A stretch of DNA of 64,000 bases, from contig CM082583.2 in assembly GCA_040954595.2 (NCBI GenBank), positions 8,184,001-8,248,000 on the forward strand. The letters run 5' to 3'. The translations under genes and the position numbers were made by a program. This DNA is from Balanoglossus misakiensis. Taxonomy: Eukaryota > Hemichordata. The notes beneath the pieces are model-generated. The model did no database searches and was not told where the DNA came from. It was given only the letters and a program-made list of their open reading frames with translations. This document shows, piece after piece, positions 35,327-49,260 of the stretch. Numbering within the stretch: position 1 is the first letter of the stretch; every line of letters begins with the position of its first letter.

Positions 35327-36727
35327 TCATTTCTTCTTCGAATGACTCATTAGATGACGCTTGAAATTGCCCCTGAAAGTGCACGCTTTGCCACATTCGC
35401 CGCACACAAATGGTTTCTCGTTGGAGTGAAACTCCTCCTTGTGGGCCTTCAAGCAGCTCCTGTCGGGGAACGTCTTCCCGCATTTGGTGCAGAGAAACGG
35501 CGCCTCCTTGGAGTGCACGTGCAGGTGGGCTTTCAAGTTGCTCTTGAAGGTGAAGGCCTTGTCGCACACGTTGCAGACGAACTGCCTGACGTCCGAGTGG
35601 ACGTGCATGTGGGTCTTCAACTTGGAGCTCTGTCGGAAGCTCTTGCCGCAGAACTGGCACAGGAACGGCCGCTCGTCCGAGTGGATGCTCGCGTGGCTCT
35701 TCAAGGTCGGCCTGTCCTTGAAGGAGTCGCCGCATTCGCCACACACAAACGGCCGCTCCCTGGAGTGGGTCCTCTTGTGAATCCGCAGGCCGGTCTTGAA
35801 GGTGAAGGACTTGCCGCACTCATCGCAATGGAAAGGTTTCTCCTTCGTGTGGATCCTGATGTGCGCACGCAGGGTGCAGGCGAAGGGGAAAGCCTTGCCG
35901 CAGTAGCTACAGACAAACCGTTTCTCCGCAGAGTGAATCTTCTGGTGAACGCAGACGTTGCTCTTGTGTTTAAAACTTTCCCCGCACTCGGCGCACTGGA
36001 AGGGCCTGTCCTCGGAGTCGACCCACGTTTGAAGAGCCAGATCCCAGGCAGCATTATCTCCGTTCAGAGCGGTGTTTTCCATCGTGATATGACCGTTCTT
36101 TGCAAGAGTACCGATGATTAGGGCGATATCTGTTGGTTGATTAGAAAATCAATTTGTGATTCTTTTGTCAGAGGTTGTTCATCATGTGTTAATTTAAAAC
36201 CCAAAGTTACTTAAGGATGATATTGATTTCACTTACCACCAGCTGACAATAGGTTATCTTCAAACTGATCACGCATCTTCTCTCTTGATATTTCATATAG
36301 TCTGTGCAGTACATGTAACTGATTGGATTTTCTGTATTCATCACACACTTGCGAGCACACTTCTGAAAGACGACCCCATAAAATTATCAACAAACACAGA
36401 AGTTTCAAATAAGAATTCGTTTTTTTTCTCTTTGTATTATTATCTTGCACATGACGTACATGTACATGTAGTCATGAAAACAAACATACTAGTAAATCAT
36501 GTACATTTCACATGTATTGTTTAGCTTGCGGTATCTGTTGTTTATCACTATTAAAAGTGATTGCACAAACAGCTTTGGTACTCGGCAAAATTGATAGAAT
36601 ACGTACCACGGGTACAGGGGCTGACATCCTGCACTGACATCTTTGGAAACTGGTACTTGGCAAAACTGATTGCATACATACTGCGGGTACAAGCCTTAGG
36701 CTTGGGGATGACATTCTGGGCTGACAT
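35327..36727 (-). CDS. C2H2 zinc-finger protein, eight fingers, 3 exons proposed
   Basis: Exon 3 (35327-36129) carries eight consecutive C2H2 fingers (CxxC-x12-HxxxH, one with HxxxxH) with short linkers such as HTKEKPF, SRERPF and SDERPF; it ends HLMSHSKKK. Upstream, 36237-36362 is an exon with good splice signals reading EVCSQVCDEYRKSNQLHVLH; it joins exon 3 in phase through the codons before the ATG at 36082. A first exon 36607-36727 starting MSAQNVIPKPK joins in matching phase. Together they give 349 residues; a start at 36082 alone gives 251. The finger exon is markedly GC-richer than its surroundings. A nuclear DNA-binding role is likely from the family; target and orthologue are unknown. 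The finger exon is certain; the two upstream exons are inferred from splice phase. Confidence 0.85.
36574..36727. repeat. Tandem duplication of about 75-85 bases in zinc-finger exon 1
   Basis: Two related units (about 36574-36641 and 36642-36727) share GGTAC-T-GGCAAAA-TGAT, CGGGTACA and CTGACAT blocks. On the minus strand both read M-S-x-Q-x-V...C-T-R...F-A-x-Y-Q, and each carries a GT donor in the same phase. Confidence 0.75.
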
Positions 36728-37346
36728 ATTTGTAAATTGGTCGCTGATGGCGTCGTGTCAAGTCCGATTGAGGTTTACTGTATCACAACCGATTGAAATA
36801 TGTAGTTTTAGTTTCTCATCGGATGAGAGAGCTTTTTCTCTCCGAAGTTCCCTTCGACGGACTTCTGATCTTCTACTAGTCGACCACACACCTTGATCGA
36901 ATGTTCATTTCGTGCCTACAGAGTTCTATGTGTTCTCATTGCTTCGTGACACCACGCATGCTCATTTGAGCTTTGAATGAAGGATCAGTGGGGTCACGAA
37001 CTTTGACCTGATGGTTTCATTGAAGTATCCTATCAGGGATAACCCATTAAAATAGTGGGGAGGGCTTGGCGAAAAAAAAATGAGGCAAACTAGGGGTGGA
37101 TAATTTGATATACAGAGGGCTTAAGAGAATAGTATATTTGATAAATTCTGCTGCATAATAATCTATAAGATGAATGTTTAATAGCTAAAATGTAACAGAA
37201 GTGTGTTGTCTGCTTGGGCTAACACTGGATATAATATCTGGTCAGAAGTAAATCCAAACAAGTAAATTTTTATAAACAATCACTTTATTCAAGCTTGTGA
37301 TTTCAAAGTTTAAATAATATACAGATAAAAATCGATCTCCAACAAA
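36728..37346. other. Zinc-finger gene upstream region and MRPL24 3' UTR
   Basis: 0.62 kb between two minus-strand genes, with no coding signal. The left part should be the zinc-finger promoter; the right part (AT-rich, near 37260-37346) the MRPL24 3' UTR. Confidence 0.5.
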
Positions 37347-38699
37347 TTAATACCACCATGTCTTTGCAGGTTTTCTCGTCTCCACAATGCCCAATGCATC
37401 CATTAACTCCTCTTCTACAAATTTCAAGGATGGTTTATAAGTTCTCTTGGATACATGTTTTTCCACAGTGTCTTTTGGTTGCTCTGTAAACAGGAAGGTA
37501 GAAAATGGTCAGAAAATAACCCTGGCCAGCAATTCTAGGGGCAAGGTCAATTTTCTCTGGACGTAAAATGACAATCCCTTCAGTGACAATTTGTGCTTTG
37601 GACACCAATTCTCCTTACCAACATAATCGTCCCTTGATTTATATTCTGGATGTGCAAATGCTAAATCTGAAAACGGTATTATCCGGCCAGTTCTGACTGA
37701 AACTCGCACTTTTTCACCTTCCTCTGTATATTTCCACTCTATGTCCGTTGGTTTTCTACAGCAAAAAAAAAAAGAAAAAAGGAAAGGTATAACTATTCAC
37801 TGACCGAGAAAGCAAGCAAATTAAATTTTCGACACGTTAACCCTTTCACCCCTTGTTCTCTCTATAGAGATCCAACCTTACCACAGAAACCAATGGGTTT
37901 GGACTGAACCATTGCGGTTAAAGGGTCAAGGTACTGAGAATTACGAGGGACAGACTTACTCATCCGAAGGATCAACTAATGCTACTTCTCTGTGGAGGAG
38001 TGGTGCTTCACTCTTCACGTACATCCCTCTGTAACCTTCTGTCTTGCCAATGAACCTATAGTGCTGTGAAGGATAGAAATAGAAATGGTGTGAGGTTACA
38101 CCAATAACAAAAAGTTCTTAGTACTTCTGTACTTTCCAATGAGACCAGTCTATCACATAGGAACTTCTACAGTACTTATTTATAAATAGTGTCAAATTTC
38201 ATATTGAAAAAGGTTAAATGTATGCATTAATCAATGTCCTTACACAATTAAGACTGTCAACAACAACCCAGTTTCTTTCTCTTATAATATCTGATATTAT
38301 CCCTTCTCTGCCAGCATCTCGTCCAGCCAATATATGTACCTGTGAAACAAGAACAAAATTTTAATGTTCCCTTGTCCATTACATATCACTACAGTATGAC
38401 AGGCCAACTACTTGAGAGAGCAAAGCCAGGTGACATCCAGAAAAAGTGAGAATGTATAATGTAAAGTACATTCTACGACTTACTCGGTCACCTCTGAAAA
38501 ACTTCCACTCTTTTACCGGCTCTACGAGAACTTTTTGACGATTCTTTCCTGGCCAGTTGGCAAGTATGGACCCTTGTGTTTTGGGTTTAGACATCCCATA
38601 ACGAAAGTGTCTATTGATCTTCTGCCACCAATTCTTTGCCCATGGATCATCTGGTGGGAAACGCCCTACTCGCATCAGTAAATATGCTGTTAGTCTCAT
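37347..38699 (-). CDS. MRPL24: Mitochondrial large-subunit ribosomal protein uL24m, 5 coding exons
   Basis: Component of the mitochondrial 39S subunit. Exons 38484-38699, 38244-38339, 37960-38063, 37619-37755 and 37347-37483 join to 229 residues; human has 216. The KOW domain is clear: [19 protein letters not shown], then [34 protein letters not shown] and a conserved [19 protein letters not shown]. The C-terminus [11 protein letters not shown] parallels human ETRKYKKVYWY. The first exon starts MRLTAYLL, with an amphipathic basic leader. A 5' UTR exon probably lies near 38967-39030, with donor AAAAG|GTAAAG. It is head to head with the TM6SF gene. Confidence 0.96.
37837..37929. mobile_element. 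MITE-like element, copy 1, in an MRPL24 intron
   Basis: About 93 bases with imperfect terminal inverted repeats: TTAACCCTTTCACC at 37837-37850 against GGTTAAAGGGTCAA at 37916-37929. The interior GATCCAACCTTA and AATGGGTTTGGACTGAACCATTG recur in a second copy at about 45486-45581. It has no coding capacity. Confidence 0.65.
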
Positions 38700-39158
38700 C
38701 TTTACTGAATAAGAGTTGCCAACATCTGAAAAGTCAGTTGTTTTTCTGCAAATAAATACAGAAAATGTTAAATCATGACAAAAGGACAGAATTGTAGTGA
38801 TGTCATAATTTGCAGAACATCAGCAACCGACTGCATCATGATACTTGCACAAGTTTGCAGGCTACTGATGCAGCTGCCCTGCCTGAGTATGTACGAGCAT
38901 GTTCGGAGGAACTGTGATTATATTTAATCAGAAAAGTATGAGCAGTTTAGTACGAATAAATCTTTACCTTTTCACGACGAAGCCATGTTTCTTTTCAATC
39001 TCGTTGGGGTCAGAGGTCACGAGAACCCGCGAGACTTATACCCTATCATGACCTTTGATGTTCGGGTCAAGTAGCAGTAGATGTTTGCCAAAGAGCGGCG
39101 AACTCGCAATCGGCAGAGAATGCACTGAACTTTTCTCTTGAAAAACAGAACGTACCCG
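38700..39158. promoter_or_regulatory. Shared upstream region of MRPL24 and TM6SF
   Basis: 459 bases between divergent coding starts. The likely MRPL24 5' UTR intron occupies about 38760-38966. This leaves a core of about 0.15 kb around 39000-39158 as the bidirectional promoter. No TATA box was seen. Confidence 0.5.
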
Positions 39159-43229
<4,071 letters not shown>

Positions 43230-45231
43230 CAGCATTGTTTTGAGTTTCTGATTCACGAAAATTCTGTGTTTTCCTGATAAAAAAAAGAAGACGAAAAAAT
43301 TTAGTTTTTTAAACTGTGCTTGAAAGAAATGTTTTAAAATCGTGATTCCCAAAGGTCAGTACTGAGTAATCAAATTGGAAAGCTTCCTTAGATCTTTCCC
43401 GGGTAAGGAATTAATCCAGATGTATCCCAGACTTCCGTATCATAAGTGAGACAACTGGAGGTTGTTGCTGAGGTCTAAACCAAACCCTCAACTGAAGAAA
43501 GGTGACAGTTGTATCGTGTGAACAATTTTGAGATTGTCAGCCTCAGATCACTATACTAACCGTCTAGTTTCAGAAATGTTTTTAAAACCAGACCATGGCA
43601 TTCAGATGGACATGATGGTAATACATAGAGATACTTCAGCCAGCCATGAAACCAAGTGAAGGCCGGGTAATGAATGAACATCAGAGGGTGTGCCTCCAAC
43701 GTGTGCCTTTTGTGGCATCTTCAGAACAAGATCAGCTTATTCTGTCCAAACGCATCAAATTAGGAACATAGATATATAAAATACTGTTCGAATGTTATTG
43801 ATTGTTGCATGTATTATGCAGATATTCTTGACGCTTCATCACATTTGTTTACTTGTTAGTTTGTACACGGTGTAAGCCATAACGCACAACTTGGAGAGCT
43901 GCTCTTGGCCTGAGGCATCATGGCTTGTTTTATTCCAAGGGGGCAAGTTCAAGGTCTATTGAAGGAGACTAGGCATGAATCCTGGTGTCCGTGCTTCAGA
44001 TACTTTCAGTTTAGCTTTCACTGGACATCTATCAGTTCCTAGCGGGCGAATCAAAATTTTATTGTAAATCAACTCACAGACATTCACTAATAACTTCCAG
44101 TGTACATTTTGAAACTTACTTCCCAGAAAATTTAATATGAATATTTTTGTAGAGAGAACTTGTGACAAAAATGCGATTATGTGGACTCATTGGTGGAGAT
44201 ATTTTAAAAATAATTGATAATGAGTTATTTTAGAATCGTTTAATAGCAATTATTTTAGCAGTGTGTTTTATAGAGATGTTATTTGTCAAAATATTGACTC
44301 CTGAAAAATTGATGTGTTACTGTGGTATTTGACTTTGAGTATGTGAAATTTGTTATTAAGCTTAAATTTTCAATGGGTTGTGTCATATTATGTAATTTGT
44401 CTTGTTTGCTGATTGATAAATCTGTGACATTTTGACCATAAAAATCAACAAAAGAGTTCTCGTTTTACTACAGAAGTTGTGAATATATCAAAAGCACAGA
44501 TTTCACAAAAGTGACATGAAATGCTAACCAAAATGTGTTTCATTGGAAGTAATATGTATTAAAATCCTGTCCAGTGGAACAGAAATGGATCTGATATTAT
44601 TTGGCATGTTTGCAGTTTCCGTGGTTTCTGACCTGGACATACATAAGATCATCCACTTTGAAGGCAGGAATAATGAAGAGCGCCCCCGAGCGATAGAGTA
44701 TCTCGGAATGCGCCCCCAGTACCGAGGACCAAGTAAATACCCAAACTTTACCCTCAATGAAGGCATAATCACTACCGGACCAGATAGGAAAACTTGTATC
44801 AGGGTAGCATTACAACCAGTCTATTGATGACATTATTATTGTGTAGCATTTTTGATGACTTGTAGTGACAATACAGGACCCAGTTTTGGAGAAAATCTCT
44901 TGATAAAATCCGACTTTGTGTACATTCTACATACTGTAGTGAAACCAATTAACCCATCACTTTTCCCCGGATTCACAAGTTTGCCGTTTTGTCATATAAA
45001 CAGTGTTCCCATAATTCCAAATATTCATGAAATTTCAAAGGACAGTGCTACACCTTTCTTCAAAAAAGATTGATCATCCCATCAAACACTATAATTGTTT
45101 GAATATCTTTCTCAGAGAAAGCGTCACGGAATTTCCACCGGTTCTATTTATAGAAATAGACTTTGATTATCGTGACTATTGCTTGCCCCTTACCCATGCA
45201 GTACCAGTGAAGTGTGAACTAGTCTCTCAAC
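43230..45231. other. Region between TM6SF and the unnamed gene pair
   Basis: 2.0 kb, AT-rich. The left part must contain the TM6SF 3' UTR. A 94-codon open frame at 44543-44827 has no recognised similarity and no splice partners. I see no other feature. Confidence 0.5.
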
Positions 45232-47108
45232 ATGGCGGCAACAACTGTGTTGAGTGTGCTAAGCGGCATAGACAAGGTCTTGTCCGCTCTTTCCGTGGGT
45301 CTTGCGAGCGAGGAATGGGAAAGTATGTGCAAGTCTCTTCGTGAGTTCGGCGATGTGTTATGTGGAATCGTTGATGCCTCCGAACAGAGCAGGGTTGTTC
45401 GTCAGCTGGCCTACGACGCGGTCTTTAAGGTGAAAAACTCCCTGCAAGATATTCTCGACGAATCGATGATTCACAGGTGAGTCCCTTAAACCCGTTCACC
45501 CCAGTTCCCTCATTAGAGGTCCAACCTTATACCATATAGAAAACAATGGGATTGGATGAACCATTGTAGTGAAAGGACTAACCTGGAACTTGGATCGTTC
45601 AGTATTGTGCTATTTCCCCAGAAATCATCAGAAATTAGTGTCTTGCAGCAAAGGAGACCCATTCCCTTTCCCAATTAAGAAAATCGGCAATTTAATTTAA
45701 TTTAACTTACAGAGAATTATGATGTGGTTCTTTCAGACAGTCGCATCAAGAGTGTCAGGAAATCGTTAAACGTCTTGAGGACACCATAAAGTTTGAACAA
45801 ATGCCAATCAGTGATTTTCTTGAGGAGCACAAGATATCGCAATATGGGCAACTATTCACGGACGAAGAAGTTGAATATGTCGGGGAAATTATAGAGGGTG
45901 ATAATGAAGAGAAGATGCTAAAGGCTGTTAAGCCTCAGATGAAAATAGGATCATTTTCAAGATTTAAGAAGAACATCAAAAAAGCAAGTGAGTGTTGTTG
46001 TTTTTTGTAATCGTGTAAAACTTTGACGGTTTGATTATAGGTTATGACCATACGATATGAGTTTGATCCTACGATATCAGGTATTTCAAGGCTTTTACTC
46101 GAAAAATAATATCGTCCGTTCAAACGATTATTCGATAAATCCAAATCAATCAAATTAAAGAGGCTTGAAAAAACCCACACCGATCTTTCAAGTTTTTGTA
46201 ACGAAAGACAAGAGAGAATTGGGTCGGTGCATATAATGTTAACTTGTCAATACTTTCCAGAACTATCCATAGATTACATCGAGCATAAAATGGAAGAAGA
46301 CCTTGGTATTTTGGAGAAGGCGTTTACTGAAGCTTCGAAAAAAATTGGTGCAAAACTAACGAGTTTCATCAATGACTTGGCTCCGGTTATACATAAACTG
46401 GTGGAAGTAATCAAGGATGAGGAAACCCGTATGACTCTTATTACTGGTGCAGCTATTTGCGCTGTCGCAATAGTCGGTTTGTCAATGGCTGGAACAGGGA
46501 TAGGCTGTCTTGTATTCGGCATACCGGGACTGATTGCCATCTTCTCCGGCGGCGCATTGTCTTGTTCACCAATAGCCAGCTCCGCCATTGGAGTGATTGC
46601 ATTGGCTGGGGTTGGTGTGGAAGCCGGTCTTGGAGGCTACGCCATCCACAAAGCGAGACAAGGTGAGTGGAAATCTGCTTGCCTCTAATAAAATTGGACG
46701 CCCCCTTCTCAAATGTTTGTCTCCACCCCTGGCTTGCTGTTGATCCTATGGCATTTCCGAACTACTATAAGTACACCACCATTACTTAGATTCCTTACTT
46801 TGCCAATTTACATTTCAGACATGAAGACAGATATTGGCAAATTAAAGAATGCGGAGGAGATGGTTACCCAGTGGCAGCAAGCTTTGAGGGGCCAGTTCTT
46901 GAAATGGAGGGAACTTCTATCCACATTTAAAGAGCTCTTCCAGGATCTCAGGAAACACCACAAACAATACAAAAATCAGCAAAGTCAAATTGGCGCACAG
47001 TTTGCACGCACCAATGACATCCTCAATGACGCATTGAAGCAAACCAATGAGTTCGAACGCATGATCAAAGCTCTACGAGACAAGAAAGTCGACAATGTCC
47101 ATTATTGA
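45232..47108 (+). CDS. Unnamed SAM-like / hydrophobic-hairpin / coiled-coil protein, paralogue 1
   Basis: I do not recognise this gene. Exons 45232-45476, 45737-45987, 46261-46662 and 46819-47108 join in phase (2,1,1) to 395 residues. Residues 1-82 are helical (SLREFGDVL, FKVKNSLQDILDE). Residues 103-165 look like a SAM domain (ISDFLEEHKISQYGQLF). Residues 166-225 form amphipathic helices (KIGAKLTSFINDLAPVIHKL). Residues 226-295 are a long Gly/Ala/Ile-rich hydrophobic stretch, long enough for two membrane passes or an inserting hairpin, and residues 300-395 are coiled coil (EEMVTQWQQALRGQFLKW). There is no signal peptide. The layout recalls apolipoprotein-L-like or other helical membrane-inserting proteins, but no homology is shown. 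The ATG sits in CAACATGGCGGCAAC. It is followed by a paralogue. Confidence 0.85.
45486..45581. mobile_element. MITE-like element, copy 2
   Basis: About 96 bases in intron 1 of paralogue 1, related to 37837-37929. It starts TTAAACCCGTTCACC, has GGTCCAACCTTA and AATGGGATTGGATGAACCATTG inside, and ends GTGAAAGGACTAA, an imperfect inverted match to its start. Confidence 0.65.
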
Positions 47109-47334
47109 ACGGTCTGTTTGATGTATAGGTCATATTTCAAACATATTTCAAACCCGCCATCGCGCCATCTTCTCCAAACAATACCATGTGATGATGTCTT
47201 CAAAACGCGTGCGGGTTTTCACTGAACGTGATGATATTATCCAGATTCTTAGGTGTATAGGAATATGTGTTTTTTTCTATACTAGTCACATCCGTTGATA
47301 AGCAACTTAACAGGAAATAAGTTTTAATGATAAC

Positions 47335-48255
47335 CACTAAGGGAAGAGATGAAGAATCTTTAATTTTTCTTCGAATAATTTGAATACCTTTGATATCGTA
47401 AACCCAGAACACCAAAGATGTAGTTTCTGTATATCTACGCTTCCAGATTTCCACACTTTATCCTGCGTTGGGATTGAAGTTATATGATGTGAAAATTATA
47501 TACTGCAGTGTTGCGTGTGCTGTAATTTTGAGATTCCGAAATAGACGTGTGGTATCCATTCTATATGTTCTTTCTTTTTCGACAACTCACCCCACTCAGC
47601 TTCCTCTTTTGTTAATAGTCACGCAACTACTTGTATCAACTATGGCAAATATTTTTGTTCTGTTTACTTTGTACCCAAACATTTGACATGACTTAGATTT
47701 ATATTGTACACTTGCCTCTTATCAGCCAAAACTTTTGGCAGGCGTTTGTAAAAGCAGTAACCTTTGACACATTGTAGTTGACTACCGCTTTGATGTGACG
47801 TTCTTATATACCTTTAACTCTGGCTCAGAAATGCCGACCACTTTTAATCAAATTGCTGTAGAGTGGTGTGATTACCATTTTTGTTGTTTTTCCTGCATAA
47901 ATATAACATCGCATGCACTGTAATAGGGAGTTTGCACTTGTTGTTCAATTGCTATCTTACCCAATTTTTAAAAAATATATTCTAATATCACTGCACTGTC
48001 ATATATGTCATATGTTTTGTGATCTTTAAAATGTAAACTTAAAATAAGGCAAATAACGCACTTCCGCATTGGAATAAAGACCATTTTTGCGATAATTTTA
48101 TCTTTACAAGAGGAAATAAAAAGAAACGTACTTTTTGAACGGATGCTCTGCATTTCTATGTACGTTGGTCTTCTTATGCTGTCCAGATTCAGAAAGTACT
48201 TCCACCTAGGCAAACCAGCATGCAAACAGTAAATTTATTTCTTTGTCATCATAAA
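47335..48255. repeat. 0.9-kb direct duplication, copy 1
   Basis: This block and 48265-49135 are collinear diverged copies. Shared stretches include ATATCGTAAACCCAGAACACC, GTTGCGTGTGCTGTAATTTT, CCTCTTTTGTTAATAGTCAC and TCCAGATTCAGAAAGTA/TCCGGATTCAGAAAGTA in the same order. It has no coding content. Confidence 0.85.
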
Positions 48256-48264
48256 CTGGAAAGA

Positions 48265-49135
48265 GAATCAGATGAAGAATTTTAATTTTATTTTTTGGAA
48301 TAATTTGAATACTTTCGATATCGTAAACCCAGAACACCTTGGATGTAGTTGCTTTAAACTACGCTTCCAGATTTCCACGCGTTATCTTGTGTTGAGATTG
48401 AGGTTAGTGATGTGAACATTATATATTATTTATATATTATATACTGCAATGTTGCGTGTGCTGTAATTTTGAGATTCCAAAATAGACGTGCGGTATCCAT
48501 TCTACTGTTCTTTCTTTTTCGACAAGTCACCCCACTCAGATTCCTCTTTTGTTAATAGTCACGCAACTGGTTGTATCAACTAGGGCAAATATTGATTGTT
48601 CTGTTTTGTACTCATAAATTTGTGTGCGGCCACGGTTGGTAAATGAGCCGCTCAGCCAACCTTTGACACAACAGTGATTCATAATGTACACCTGCATTCA
48701 TCAGCTAGCCAATCTTTGACATTTTTATTAGTTGACTCTCTGGTTGCCCTGTTGGTCATGATAAGCACCTTCAACTCTAGTTTAAAATTTATGGGCTCTT
48801 TCGGTTTCATAGCGCTTTACTTTTATACAATTGCTGTGGTGTAGTGTGGTTTCCATTTTGTTGATCATCATTCTGCAATTGGACCCAATTTTAAATTTTA
48901 ATATCACTCCACTGTCATATGTCGTTGTGAACTTTAAAAGGTGAACTTAAAATAAAATAAATGCTGAATAACTTTAAATGAGGAAACATTAAAAGAAACC
49001 ACCAAATCATGAATAGAAACGTGACATTTTAAAACTTAATCACTGCACTTCTATGTTGAACTTCTGACACTGTCCGGATTCAGAAAGTAAGCAGTAAAAT
49101 TTATATTATATGCTTCTTTGTCATGATAAAATGTT
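48265..49135. repeat. 0.9-kb direct duplication, copy 2
   Basis: Second copy of the block at 47335-48255, with several small insertions and deletions, for example an AT-rich insert near 48420-48440. It ends just upstream of paralogue 2. Confidence 0.85.
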
Positions 49136-49260
49136 GCATAGGACACATCTTGACAGACACCTGAAAAAAAAGACCTCAAACTGCAGTTAAGTGTTCGCCA
49201 TAAATCAGCAGCTTGACCAGAAGTGTCCACGTGGGGGCGTCTCATTTGGAGTATTGCATA

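Larger units (their letters stand above)
47109..49260. other. Non-coding region between the two paralogues
   Basis: 2.15 kb without recognised exons. Most of it consists of two diverged copies of one block of about 0.9 kb, listed separately. The last 120 bases should hold the promoter of paralogue 2. Confidence 0.7.

Noticed and set aside
35354-36121. Long plus-strand open frame of 255 codons opposite the zinc-finger exon
   Set aside because: It is the antisense shadow of the GC-rich finger exon. The C2H2 pattern on the minus strand is unambiguous.
44543-44827. 94-codon open frame on the plus strand (MEVICIKIL...)
   Set aside because: It has no recognised similarity and no splice partners, and it lies in AT-rich sequence beside the TM6SF 3' end. 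It is probably fortuitous or part of a UTR, so it is not called as a gene.
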